Shown here: one piece after another, positions 44,001 to 52,201 of the stretch
Layout: every line of letters starts with the position of its first letter
How positions within the stretch are numbered: the first letter of the stretch is position 1
Origin: Cyanophora paradoxa
Lineage: Eukaryota; Glaucocystophyceae; Cyanophorales; Cyanophoraceae
Assembly (NCBI GenBank): GCA_004431415.1
Contig: QPMI01000024.1
Location: 23,772 to 87,771, forward strand
DNA: 64,000 nt
Direction: 5' to 3'
Made by a program: the position numbers and the translations under genes
The notes under the pieces: model-generated
What the model was told of the DNA's origin: nothing
The model's input: only the letters and a program-made list of their open reading frames with translations
The model's database searches: none

Positions 44001-44319
44001 AAGGGGGGGCAAGCGCTTCCGCGATCACGCCCTTGTCCCCAAGGAACGCGATTTTCTCCCGGATTACGGGTCTCTCGAACCCCCACTTCCCCCTGAGCTT
44101 TACGGTACGGAGGCGGGCGACGCGATCCTGGAGGACACGACGCGTGACGACCTTGTCTCGTACTCCCAGCCACCGATGCCGTTCCTTCAGCAGCGACGGA
44201 TGCTGGCCAGCTTATACTCGCTTTCCGAGGAGTATCAACTTCGGGGGCCGTGGTTGACGGGAGCTATCACTGGGAGCCAGAAATTAAGTTTACCATATGG
44301 TAAACTTAGGGTGTGGTAA
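35059..44319 (+). CDS. Giant intronless zinc-knuckle protein (3086 aa), no known family
   Basis: Single uninterrupted frame from 35059 to TAA. The N-terminal about 340 residues are helical and charged. Residues about 572-610 form a Cys/His cluster (WLCDRC, CWHFGDD, CTTHW). Two CCHC zinc knuckles follow, C648-x2-C-x4-H-x4-C661 and C667-x2-C-x4-H-x4-C680, then a Gly/Arg-rich RGG-like tract (about 684-745). Next comes a degenerate repeat PSHxDAA/PSRxDAA (about 780-910), then large globular-looking regions separated by Pro/Thr/Ala linkers (about 1300-1350, 1540-1600, 2060-2180). Knuckle plus RGG implies nucleic-acid binding, as in Gag or LINE ORF1 proteins. I see no RT, integrase, RNase H or protease signature. 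It may be the structural ORF of an unknown mobile element or virus-derived gene. Confidence 0.8.
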   Translation: MDSTHFGDAPRRCSATNTLLQELTDVAAVTSNASAEREALNALSNTERPILIDCGGGICITSPGNPLTPQGVAAWRDDAQRAIDGDTKRYSDADDGSKLALAGATLAAKALPSQYQASIHDMINQTRQLTRDLAKAKEESRDAADAVTDHVREKGPDVADRSRDTRETRHRLLTKHDNCKRTVRRITDRLESDHCIRGLPSLVRWVAINITEQERFRTQTVLLQAYNGYPLPEMVSTVAKILSFVGAGLVCKLEGQPTPMEVYNVIMKMIAARDLESGRYPLGDYQLAKMDNFKQARRASREVKELAMKHQPPADLLNDVQACNAAVANFLLEVPWQLRTFPWKDVSRRSATVAPPASASSSRSAEKSTARAASTRDPFDSSASVSDEQLAARAARTRDQRSHDHDDEEDVDHEHTKPRSSQSSTPSHQHHLGCCGGQYDNMFRASAASDRVLQFQLGHISRARLLHESQSTEFETPTGDMTVYGDDDEIEYPFNYADIGYVYQNATAPQTAPLYQATAPPPAGSSANSTRPQTRPSDHNFNMPRLQTKTDLLAGLNILRPDKPVRPNGTRWLCDRCVKAGLPEDACWHFGDDYLLCTTHWYRSELCNLPTSDPVVAQLHARLGLTPSTSTSTGVPTAALRTQQPRACYLCGVFGHLAAHCEWANKCLRCGQEGHIMRDCPNPNGGGPGGRGGGGRGGFGRGGGAPGGGCGGPSGGRGSFGGGYGGGRGGGGGGGRGGAPTQPQGVPFQAATRASRPPVTMGISYTTCPPPPSVPLDDEPMPDASTAPSHVDAAASASQSGLFPSSTTPAPSHADAATPTLPTAAPSRVEAAAAVPAIPVAASRVPSHDDATTGTTVITATQASAPASSTSTPSTVGTSGTLTPSRADAASTPTVPAALTRFTPPAAKPTAPLPVDAARTTPGLKTSKELALEVKARLKAAQVRIQEQAHWAAERALGTHGSNVAAVRVCPVNVTTGGRSSPRPRSALNIEREARAVLAATQAMVTGSTSAPQQPAASSNASGAPVSSTAPTAGPLTPEPAPSNVDRDHITPALQVYGAPVPGAEDVARPYLELLAYAAHAKRQDNINYRADVVSSAHYPTGFPGGDFRTVTFEALLIVPVQGKTLAIAAPRGPALCSREAGKRPRGYTYDSRVAGETSSYFIKPHHNFRPCFMQAQDDVTDLYAVDLRTDSSSVKSSAPYLKEFCPHCEQFPAKRRGSGPLEPVELHVVRARLHESPAYLQTAHRFMLDELSRLPLTAPPNTPEHRPYFLFVAGPITVTARAPGDLGKLPRPLPPASNRNPTVPLRTQGASSHPYYTVLMAAGPDLPDGKATRRAYQKAFAAVVDGTATKEQQDVVLREGVRQRPHTNWHLAHASSSKASGTPSSSSTPSRPTATTAAQPSSHAQPTPPVQLSSSTATQPSTSSAPHATRTSTDAPSDEMAFPACTQSAFAQTYADLYTLQLRRRGDIRFDSWSSVVHDILSYLKTEKPPRPKLALGVAMHLTGTPSFAHLPALDPAALSREFGLSPIPIYIPPAFPAAAAPTRSDPPNAAVPTTATTNQRPAGPPHLTEPWPPLEVLGTALTPTSANPPIAATLATMPSTPAPPPALSDSTMATFRNTIRACLAQSNARELEQLFQLAAATLRARFRAAGSVLYNAHGGDEIFNKMTPLDLCFSPGTRAFYLRFAPHELRSPVPCPAPYTPNARGGLPIKHTHSYHVVVIYPCLLHDAQGAIVGTCWELISGCGICGAFPGTFSSLMTSGRGVDTDTGATYTARLPLQTTVSRTEPPFCRQVPPAMCDLLHRIYCNLAVYAPQLAGLREAVFPSLADEYINIPLADTSTFVVTDPPRPTSWTKSVRPGDEYGLLRSARLDAGSPAAYSHIQPAYGTDISAVPWTQVGQCDVTGPFTRTDPVQPPNLDNLQWIWTPQSLPALGTGYMEDYPPHVLLRVLLLMAPAHRERVCTAFKLSELEVERAIIQFANDDPLPFFDDIVPHANERIMTLMQLTALRTADEETDQRRRNEEYRRRAQDRDEESPSDHDEPAGTPTGSAAVSLTRPASDGLDDAIPAAGGSWRPPSARPRGTMPSDQLPTAPSAAPPTVQVAVATPKPATYPPTPSAAQPMAPAMTPAPSATTSAVAPSAAMPTAPTVTTPTAGPSTTTPTAPEEAEDTDTSFSEELCARLHIAPDEHGRLHPPPDVREIPAHTFSLAPGCAIYWPGEQSYMLMTTALDNADLYSDERPVAWCPASYDAVGIANTGVFQNNLARRIGRRPLNDDDMARFKDEKRPIPLTYKVTREAQAAQLLHHIPRFRSAVYLVACLAYDSTPAELVTLRDLTSSVPFLEFLGLSATDASIASYTTDSVATAILSSVIDTARAYKTALDTRKGEGTTTSPLHHHSTLRAVTAQGDTHAVRVRLFHQSLRELHRLPPALEAEEGQVLIDYVDSKLRHTAALIPRVSVYLRARALAQGTLLASVVSATDDASLRTTFCEPQPLLVENDAIPRAYIFSVIIEQSEYMLRALNLTTDTARLTPDLMSWTTHFGRLVLDSHRGGRPTSCFLRDLAREFELTYSSIAISIPNPGHRSSVPTNADAALKACEAGLEQHRKGSSPTGTAFVTELSPTVAMARMNSIRDQTAYTHAIINYVRDAFTSEGFGQAQPPTMKLKRLPATDPIPLSYEPHSEILITRNEAALLAASQPRARVLAVALRVALATRYQEASTPEGHLVAERMATAMANRILAIPGLEHPLTLLSVLRAYLRDAHVHLGVYLCWDRDSPDTPIRHLLPRLPNEYMPISTAIAELLPGTDYRGRVGPHKLPQYLRTGLSWEDIVARSLGTDPYFTAEEELRVTQRPLLVGTGKRLRESGKKDEQLSQTQRRRLTENKRNEITSRALQHLLQFNTGIAFHPPKAVDAKFAERLAYFWDVQDDEIEDGHGENDLARALRRRLTAIWPDTLGLTTTPLSRPDPEFYPNPVADGYYEIAGRGGKRFRDHALVPKERDFLPDYGSLEPPLPPELYGTEAGDAILEDTTRDDLVSYSQPPMPFLQQRRMLASLYSLSEEYQLRGPWLTGAITGSQKLSLPYGKLRVW
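44285..44308. repeat. 24-bp perfect palindrome at the end of the giant ORF
   Basis: TAAGTTTACCAT followed by its exact reverse complement, 11 bp before the stop codon region. It overlaps the first unit of the GGTAAAGT repeat. Confidence 0.9.
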
Positions 44320-44483
44320 AGTTGTGCTGTTTGCGTTACACCACTGTAAAGTCACCAGGGTAAAGTCGCCGGGGTAAAGTCAGGGTGGTAAAGTTGTGAA
44401 AAGCGGGGTAAAGACGTCGGTGTAAACTCGCCGAGGTAAAGTTGGCGAGGTAAAGACGTCGGGGTAAACTCGCCGAGGTAATG
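44298..44483. repeat. GGTAAAGT-type minisatellite across the stop codon
   Basis: About 12 imperfect units built around (G/C)GGTAAA(G/C)T(C/T)G, spaced 10-20 bp, including GGGTAAAGACGTCGG and GGTAAACTCGCCGA pairs. It begins in the last codons of the giant ORF and covers its 3' flank. Confidence 0.85.
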
Positions 44484-44718
44484 TTGGTTTCGGTGCAGCG
44501 GTTCACTTTTTTACGTTTTTTTTGCTTTTTTTTATTTTTTCTGTAAAAGCTATCTATAGCAGCCCATCTTCAAGCGATACTGCGCGCGAGCTCTATCCTA
44601 GAGCTAGCTAATCGGTTTGATGAATGCTTCGTATTCCTGAAATCTGCAGCTGGGACGGAATTCTTCTTATTTGCGTGCGCATGCGGACTGGCGGGATGCG
44701 CACCAGCCTGGCAGGTCA
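44484..44718. other. Spacer
   Basis: T-rich run (44509-44541) then nothing recognisable. Confidence 0.4.
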
Positions 44719-46115
44719 TTAATCAAGCTCATCTCCACCAACCTGGCTGCGGTGCGTAGTCATCTCCTCCTCGTCCGACGACAAGCCGGACTCATCCCCA
44801 TCAGGAATATTTGATGCCACTGCTGCAGCTGATTTCCCTGTGGCAAGTGTGACCAGCAGGTCCAGTGGCTCTGAACGTGATGAAGATCCTTGCTGAAGTG
44901 TCACGTCCATTGCAGTCTCCTCCTGCATCATGATGTTGCAGCAGCGACACAAGGAGAGGAGAGTTAAAGAATGAACGAACCAGGAGACGGACATTAGCGT
45001 CCTTGAAGAAGCGACCGTAATCGGCAGTCGCTCTTTCAAACTCGGGATTCTGAACGCGATGGAGCGAAGAATCGGCTTCAAATCGGCGCGCGATCTCTGC
45101 CTCATCAGCCTCGTTCTGTCGATGCCGAGATTGCTGCTCGGCCTGCTCAGCCTGAAGCTTCTTCATGTCCTCATCATTCGAATTCTGACTGTCTTGGCTG
45201 GCTGCGTTCGACTTTGCTCTCATCTCTTCCTCCTCCAGCTGCCTCTTGTCCTTCCGCTCTTCCTTTTCGGCTTCAAAGGCGTCGCGGTACACCCATTGCT
45301 CAATGACCCAGTCACCAGGCACATGAATCTACGGAATCATGAGTCAAAGTGCTAGCCGTCCAGTATTTTCATATACTTCTTACCACGTCACTGCGACTCT
45401 TTGCCAGCAAATCGTGCAGCTTGTTGCTTGAGCCGAATCCGAGCTTATCAGCGACCAAAGTCGGTGGCGTCGGCGAAACTCCAAGCCAGTATGCCCTGAA
45501 CAAAAGACGTCAAACATGTCGCGGATTTTTGCATTATTGATGCGCAATCACATCATATCCTGATCCGCGACTGTGTCTTTCAGAGGAGTATACACTTCCG
45601 TAGGATGGATACTCTTGAAGATCGTATTCTTGCAAGCATGGCGCGTACCTGCATTGGAAAATCATAAACATAATGCTTGATTGCGAGAAAGACAACAATT
45701 GAATGGCGCACGACCCCCAAACATGAAATGGCCTGGCTTCGTGCGGAATCCGAGGAAAGCGGGAACAAGGAAGCCTTTCTCGGTCTTCTCCCAGTGCGTA
45801 ACGAGAACGCCGCCAGGGGTCCGTTCCTCGAGTTTGTACTCCAGCCGGAGTTCAGTACGAATAGCGTCTTCTGACCAGAAGGGGGCTCGGCCTCGTGCAC
45901 TTTTCCAGATCCAGATCCCGGAGATCCCGGCTGGCGGCGGGCGGCTGAAACGGGGAGTTTGACGAGGACCCGCTGATTCCGCTCCCCATTCGCCTCGTTG
46001 TGCACTTTCTGAGAGTCGAATTCCAACTCGTCTTTGAGCTTGAGAGCAGCTAGCACATCGCGACGGATTCGCTGGTCTTCCGTCTTGCTTCGCTTGGCTT
46101 TCGGAGCCTCCATCT
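44719..46115 (-). CDS. Unknown multi-exon gene, 3' part
   Basis: Minus-strand exons with matching phases: 44922-44719 (ends DELD, stop), 45328-44981, 45495-45384, 45648-45552, and a larger one from 46115 (MEAPKAKRSK) to 45697. The spliced protein includes GGVLVTHWEKTEKGF and FGGRAPFN, AYWLGVSPTPPTLVADKLGFG, HVPGDWVIEQWVYRDAFEAEK, then a Glu/Lys/Gln-rich coiled coil and an acidic Ser-rich tail. The last large exon needs one extra base in a G/C run at 45881-45885, where the frame passes from EAEPP to FWSEDA. Family not recognised. Exons farther right may belong to the same gene or a neighbour. Confidence 0.65.
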
Positions 46116-46229
46116 GCGGCATATGCAAGTCAATAAGCGGCATATGCAAGTCAATAAGCAGACATATGCAGCCGGCAAGTTTCACCCACACCGCCAATGT
46201 CGAACTGGAATTCAGCGAATCGTGATCAG

Positions 46230-46252
46230 CCCCCCCCCCCCCCCCCCCCCCC
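46230..46252. repeat. Poly(C) tract, 23 C
   Basis: Uninterrupted run of 23 C on the plus strand, next to GAAAGAGAA(AATCCC)GAAAGAGAA repeats. A 21-bp unit ending CAAGTCAATAAGC is duplicated just before it (about 46117-46160). Confidence 0.9.
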
Positions 46253-46387
46253 GAAAGAGAAAATCCCGAAAGAGAACCCTCGAAAACCGCATGACAAAAT
46301 AAGAAGTGCAAAACGCTCGCAAAGCAAAAGCGCAAAGCGGCAATTGAGACGCAAGTGAATTCGCAAATGTGACTTGAGCGACTGCGT

Positions 46388-46946
46388 CCATCTCGAACAC
46401 CTAGCTGCACCGGTCAGGTTGCCGGGTTCCGGACCTGCCCGTGCACGTGTCGACTTCCTCTCTTTGCAGAGGCCCGGGCGTACGCCGTCCATCTCGAACA
46501 CCTAGCTGCACCGGTCAGGTTGCCGGGTTCCGGACCTGCCCGTGCACGTGTCGACTTCCTCTCTTTGCAGAGGCCCGGGCGTACGCCGTCCATCTCGAAC
46601 ACCTAGCTGCACCGGTCAGGTTGCCGGGTTCCGGACCTGCCTGTGCACGTGTCGACTTCCTCTCTTTGCAGAGGCCCGGGCGTACGCCGTCCATCTCGAA
46701 CACCTAGCTGCACCGGTCAGGTTGCCGGGTTCCGGACCTGCCCGTGCACGTGTCGACTTCCTCTTCTCTTTGCAGAGGCCCGGGCGTACGCCGTCCATCT
46801 CGAACACCTAGCTGCACCGGTCAGGTTGCCGGGTTCCGGACCTGCCTGTGCACGTGTCGACTTCCTCTCTTTGCAGAGGCCCGGGCGTACGCCGTCCATC
46901 TCGAACACCTAGCTGCACCGGTCAGGTTGCCGGGTTCCGGACCTGG
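46388..46946. repeat. 101-bp minisatellite, about 5.5 units
   Basis: Units start with CCATCTCGAACACCTAG at 46388, 46489, 46590, 46691, 46795 and 46896; the fourth is 104 bp owing to an added CTT. Near-identical units are open in several frames on both strands. Each contains a pyrimidine tract plus AG (TTCCTCTCTTTGCAG). Confidence 0.95.
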
Positions 46947-47102
46947 CTCTGTCAAAATGGCTCTGATGGTGTTGTTATCTGCAAAAACGCAAGCGCGAGA
47001 GCAATGTGCAGGCACGCTTTTGCATGAACATCTAGATAGATGGAAAGAAGGGATGAAGAGCAAAGACAGCGTGTGAAGAGAAATTGACAGAGGGCACACG
47101 TT

Positions 47103-47402
47103 TTTCACAGAGGCTTCGTCACCATCATCGTCCTGATCCCTATTCATTGGTTCATTAATGACACGCAAATTATGAGCAGCATTTATGTAAATATGTCGAT
47201 TGACACGACCGAAGAAAAATTGCTCACTGATCTCTTCGAGCCCTCCTTCCTCCTCCCCTCCTTGTTTCCCCTTGCTGGCCGCGCCAGCATGCTTGTTCCC
47301 GGCACCAGCATGCTTGTTCCCGGCACCAGCTGCAGATGCCTTGATCCTCGGCTTTTTGGAGGCGACGGCACTATTTGCTTCGGACTCGAGCTCCTCCTGC
47401 AT
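47103..47402 (-). CDS. Unknown exon(s), Lys/Ala/Glu-rich
   Basis: The frame reads ELESEANSAVASKKPR, a duplicated AGAGNKHAG, an acidic GGEEEGGLEEISEQ, then FFFGRVNRHIYINAAHNL and DQDDDGDEASVKN. Composition is protein-like and distinct from the flanking minisatellite. Probably an exon of the minus-strand gene that continues at 46115, with the minisatellite in the intron. A further possible exon (VATLMTAVPVQPN) lies near 47610. No family recognised. Confidence 0.4.
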
Positions 47403-47864
47403 CGGTGGATCGATTCGATTAATGGGATCGATACAATTAAGATATAACGGACGTGATGCATCAGAAGCAGGCCAGATGTTGGCTCGGATGCACTCGTGTT
47501 AGCAGTGCTCTTTTGAAGAAGATTTCCTGCCCAGAAAATCGCTCGTTTCGCTCCGTTCGCCACTTGCATGTTCGGCTGCACCGGGACCGCAGTCATCAAA
47601 GTAGCAACGAAAACCATCTTGGAAAGACTACGTGACTTACAACCTGCGCGGCGTCAATCAGTCCGGTTCCACGTGCTGCACACAATCCAAGAATTCTGAC
47701 TGACCATCTGCACCGCGATCTCTTTTGCGACGCCTTTCTTCATGTAGAAGTATGGAATCTGTTTCTGAACCCAAGTTGGACAAACAGATGTCACGACAAC
47801 CAGATCGTGGGCGCTCTGTACGGCATCGCAAAGGGCCTCGTCACGAGAACACGATTACTGGCGC

Positions 47865-48336
47865 TCATAAGGTAGTATTCAACGCATGCACCTCCTCCAA
47901 TTCAAACAGGTTGGCCCGTACAAGCTGCGGATTGACGAATGATAAATCCACACGGCCGACGTACAACCCTGTCCCGACTATCTCGGCTGTCGCATTCGGA
48001 GCCCCAACGTGCATCAAGTCCACCAGCTCGAACTTGTTGAAGCGCATCAGACTGTTAGGAATCGCTTCCGGTGCAGCAAGGAACGGATTCACTGCGAAAC
48101 GAAATCAGGTACGTCAAGATATCGAAAAATGAACAACAAGTACTGAAGTCTCCGGGGCTGATGATTTGCTTAGAGAACTTATCAACCTCTTTTGCCCGCT
48201 CGACTTCTCGTTTCTGCATGCGTTTCATCTTTTTCGGGCCATTATACAAGGTTGCGCCGTTCTGTCGCAAGAATGAGAAAACCGTGGACAGCACATTTAA
48301 GATAATGGCTGGCACACAGCCACAGTAGTCCTCCAT
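47865..48336 (-). CDS. Unknown exons
   Basis: Two adjoining coding stretches: 48336 to about 48130 (AIILNVLSTVFSFLRQNG, then a basic KKMKRMQKREVERAKE) and 48092-47865 (NPFLAAPEAIPNSLMRFNKF, VDLMHVGAPNATAEIVGTGLY). Composition and minus orientation fit one continuing gene. No domain recognised; the splice sites were only partly resolved. Confidence 0.4.
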
Positions 48337-48856
48337 TCCGTGGTGCGACTTTGAACAAGATATCTAACGTGACCCTTTAGCCATTCCGTCACAACCTTTT
48401 CCGTGAACGGCTCCTGACGTGGTATGTCGGTGAATGATGATGATGAGGAAAACAAAGATATGAACCGGTGCTGGATTTCCGTCTGGAACTCCTTCAGGAT
48501 AAACGCCGTTTGCTGTCATTGTGCAACAGGTGTACTTGAGGGCGAGAAGGATGCGTTGAATCAGCTCTGTAGCGGACCATCGGAATTTAAAAAAGATATC
48601 ATATTCCGAAAAAGCGATTCGCACTGCTGTACGATGTTTTCATCTCAAGCCAAATGGGTTGCCCAAGTGCGTCCCAAATGGCCTGAAGATATACCATAAA
48701 ATTGATACGAATAAAAGGAGACCGAGCATTGTGAATGAAGACTCGTGGATTCTTTTCGTCGCGCCTTCCGAGGAAAGAGAAACCTGAGCGTGGTTGGGCG
48801 TTTTGCAATGGAAACTGAATGGAAATCTGAACTGAATGGTGAATGCAAATCCGAAC

Positions 48857-49524
48857 CATGCGTGATGGCCACGCAATCAACGCCCACAGGAAGCGCAGTG
48901 TCGTAGCTGTTTTCTCGGAGCTTCGCGAAGAGTGCAAGAAGAGCTTCACGCTGCCGACACGGATTTCATCAAAAAAAATGAATCCGGTCATAAGGACATG
49001 AAGAAAGCGAACAGCCATCGCGGATGACTGGTGTCTGCGGCTCTGATATTCAACGGTCCCAATCAGAAGCCGCACTGAAGCCTCCAGCGTTGCCTTGAAG
49101 TCTACAGGGACTTGTGGACGGCCGCCGAAGATCGTGTTCGAGACGTCTGATTGTTTTTTGTCATGCGCACGTATGTTGGTCATGTTTTGATCATGTGCGT
49201 GTGTAATTCGAAAAACGCACCAAAGACTCTCATGATATCGTCGACAAGAGTCTGTACTTGAAGAGGCCAAAGCTCCTCTGGATCGTTCGCAGGCTGCCTG
49301 AGAACCGATGCTGTTTGTGAGAGCGTAAGTTCTTCAACGTGCGATTGCAAACAGCAATCGAGTTCACCCCACGCATTGGCGTTACTGCGACCGCCCGAAA
49401 GGCGGTGCGCAGCGAGACCCGCGTATGAGTTCTCCTTCTCCGACCCCTCGCGGTCGGATCCATCGTTTTTGTTCTCATCGTTCTTCTGAAGGATTGCTGT
49501 CGTCGATCTGCCGACTGTATTCAC
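48857..49524 (-). CDS. Unknown exons, splice-supported
   Basis: Exon 49524-49221 (GELDCCLQSHVEELTLSQT, ending IMRVF) splices through a GTGCG...CAATCAG intron into exon 49146-48857 (DVSNTIFGGRPQVPVDFKAT, then FLHVLMTGFIFFDEIRVGS), with phases matching to form an Asp codon. An open frame continues toward 48600. I do not recognise the domain. It is probably part of the same long minus-strand gene. Confidence 0.5.
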
Positions 49525-50115
49525 GCTCTGATTCTTCAGAATCTGCGCTTCCCATCAGTTTGCGATAGCAATACACAACAGCAGGACCACATTTCGAGCA
49601 AGGGAAGCAGCGTTCGCCAAAAGCGTCATCGGCTTCCACAAAATCAGAGGCGTAACCGGTGAAGAAGAAATTGCAGACACAAAGAAAGACAGCACCTTCA
49701 GAGGACCTCCTTTATCAGCAGTCTGAGGGCAAAGCACCGACCAGATTTTCAGGACCGGGCAGCATCGATATTCGAATGGTGAAACAACGGGAAATCACCT
49801 TCAACGAAGGAACTGCCGCTGGAATATTTTCGCCAGAGACGGTTGCTGCCTGAAAGCAACAGCAACGGCAAAGGTTTCAGCACTCGGGCATCAGCATTCG
49901 AACGCTCGAATTGCTGAAGAACACCGTTTTGAAGCGGCCGCCAGAGGAGTTTCCGGCCTGAACATGTGAGGAGAGCTCTTAGCATCGGCTGTCAAGTCCA
50001 TAAAGCGCTGGGATGCATGCACACCGCTGGAACTGGAACGGGTTCTCCGCCTTTGCTTCGGTTTCCACAGTTCGGGACCTTTCCAATAGCTGCACATGTA
50101 GTGTAAGCTGTTATA

Positions 50116-50850
50116 CTAGCGGGACGAGTAAGACTGCGTACATTCAACGCAAGTATTTCTGGCCAGAGTGCATCTCCTCGCCGCTTCTTGATTTTCTGCC
50201 AGAAGAGCATCAAAATTTGAAGGATCAATATCAACATCGTCTGCCAGCAAGTCACAGGAGCTGTACAGGGAATCAACCTTTCGCAACACAGCTTCGTATT
50301 TGCAAAATGAATGCGCACGTGATTGAGGCCAAGCGTAGATCGATGTCGCGAACCTCCTGAGCAGCAGCATGAAGCTCTCTTACGCTCTTCATCGCGTCTC
50401 CGAGAACAGGCGGAATGACAATTTTGCTCGATATCGGTAACACTTCGTTGGCTTCTTCGACTGCAGCTAGAAAAGCTCGTTCGACGTTAAAAAACCTGAT
50501 TGGAACCACGCCCGTTGGTCTAATTGCGACGATTGCATAGAAGGGAACCTAACGTGGGCGCACGTTGTCGTATCATAGTTCATGTGCACGGCCGGAGGTT
50601 CTGCACGTCCACAATCTCTGTGGAGCTAATGAAACGATTGCAACAGCGGCATATCCACAGCGTACGCGTACACATAGACCTTGTGGAGCTCATTGAACAA
50701 CGCAGTCCTCCACTTGAAGACATTTGCTTTTCGTGCTACGATTACTGCGCAGGCTTGGTACCGCGGAAAAGCGCACCATAGTACAAGCATGCGCACCATT
50801 TGCACCGCTAGCTTCCGCTGGGGTCGCCGGTAACGCATGCACGCCACTAG
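50116..50850 (-). CDS. Unknown 5' exons of the minus-strand gene
   Basis: Coding-like segments: about 50850-50626 (KWRTALFNELHKVYVYAY), 50509-about 50290 (FFNVERAFLAAVEEANEVLP, MKSVRELHAAAQEVRDIDLR) and about 50310-50116 (KYEAVLRKVDSLYSSCDLLA, ARNTCVECTQ). The last two are in different frames with no clear intron between them. Unidentified, alpha-helical. Confidence 0.35.
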
Positions 50851-50930
50851 TGCTCACTGGCGGCCGCGGGCTGGCCATTGGGGCAGTCAACTCTGCGAAC
50901 AGCGCTAAGTGACATTCTGTTGCTGTCTCA

Positions 50931-51935
50931 TTGCTGCCTAGGAGCGCATCTCATCGCCTAGGTGCGCATCTCATCGCGTCGCTGTACCGGGCTTCGGAAA
51001 ACTCCGATCGCACTACAGCAAGACTAAGCACACTCAGAAGAGCTCAAGATGCTTACGGATGGTCGAGATGCTCCACGCCGATGTTTTCAAACTGCGCCGT
51101 GTACCCCCGGGGGGGAAGAACCTGGAGCAGCGGTGCGAACCACGCCATGCAGCGGTCAGAGCGACTGCGGTGCGAATGTCAGAAGTGTCAAGGCAAGTTA
51201 GTGCGTCCTGAGGTTTTCAATGCACATCAACTGCTAGCGCACACCGGATTCAGTAGCAGCGATCGGCAAGTCGAGTGCCCTTGCTCGCGCTGCAATGGAA
51301 AGCGCGTCTCGTCTTGGGTGCAAAGGATACATTTGCACCTAGACAAATATGGATCCAGTCTAGTAGAGCAAGCTGCCCGGAGAGCTCCTGTAAGCGATTT
51401 CGTTCCTTTCGTAGCCGAAGTTCTTGACGTACCGATCCCGACAATTTCGGTTCGAGCGGCACTAAGAAGACGACGATTAGCAGCCCCGGCAGCACTTCAA
51501 GGCAACGAGCGACAAACAGATTCCAATTCGAAGCGCAAACGTGTCAACAATAAAGCCGCTCGTATGCTGCGAAGGCTGGGTAGATATACTGATCGTATTG
51601 GTCCTCAAGAAAACGGCAATGAACCTGGACATGAATCCAATATCGTCGATGGCATCGATGGCGATGATCATGCTCATGAGGCTTTCGACGACCCAGCCGC
51701 AGAGGAAGGCCAAGCGGACGACATACGTGCAGACCCAGCTAGGGCGGATCAAGTGGATTATGGCCTAGAGTCGGATCAGGACGCAGCGCTCGACGGCTCA
51801 GATGATGAATGCACTACCAACAGGCAGAATTTTTATTCTGAGCCTCTTTTTGAGGGCTGTAAAGTGTCGGTGCGTGCTGGAGCATTCAATACATTGCTTG
51901 ATATTGGCTGTATTGGCTTTTTAACTGTTCTCTAG
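50931..51935 (+). CDS. CACTA/En-Spm (tnp2)-like transposase, N-terminal part
   Basis: Two successive Cys modules, RCECQKCQGKLVRPEVFNAH (Cys at 51171 onward) and CPCSRCNGKRVSSW (51276 onward), each followed by a His and a Gly (HQLLAHTG, HLHLDKYG). They resemble the transposase-associated domain of tnp2 elements (C-x-C-x2-C ... V-x2-H ... G). A basic segment and an acidic Asp/Ala/Glu-rich linker follow, then PLFEGCKVSVRAGAFNTLL, like the PLYxGxxxS box that opens the tnp2 core. The real start may be downstream of 50931. The frame stops at 51935, and the next coding piece is in another frame. Family assignment is from pattern only. Confidence 0.45.
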   Translation: MLPRSASHRLGAHLIASLYRASENSDRTTARLSTLRRAQDAYGWSRCSTPMFSNCAVYPRGGRTWSSGANHAMQRSERLRCECQKCQGKLVRPEVFNAHQLLAHTGFSSSDRQVECPCSRCNGKRVSSWVQRIHLHLDKYGSSLVEQAARRAPVSDFVPFVAEVLDVPIPTISVRAALRRRRLAAPAALQGNERQTDSNSKRKRVNNKAARMLRRLGRYTDRIGPQENGNEPGHESNIVDGIDGDDHAHEAFDDPAAEEGQADDIRADPARADQVDYGLESDQDAALDGSDDECTTNRQNFYSEPLFEGCKVSVRAGAFNTLLDIGCIGFLTVL

Positions 51936-52201
51936 CGCATGGATTACATCACTTTTTGCCTCGCATTGAAGAAACGCTTTACACAAGCACCTGTTGAGAT
52001 GTTTGCATCAATCAACGCGGCTGTGTCTCTCATCATTGAGGGCCAACAAACTGCAACGAGGCAGCTCGGGTCTTGGAAGAGAATGATTAGAGAAATCCAA
52101 GAATTCGTAGCGGTAAATAATCAACCACTTTCAATTTTCGTGTTCGAAACGTTAACATTTCCCTGCTCAGCCTTCCATCACTTTCAGGACATGTGGGTAT
52201 A

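Noticed and set aside
32429-44718. LTRs flanking the giant ORF
   Set aside because: I found no long direct repeat shared by the two sides; the 5' 151-bp units and the 3' GGTAAAGT units are unrelated.
46388-46946. CRISPR-like or protein-coding reading of the 101-bp array
   Set aside because: Units are contiguous without spacers, and the apparent ORFs on both strands merely reflect repeat translation.
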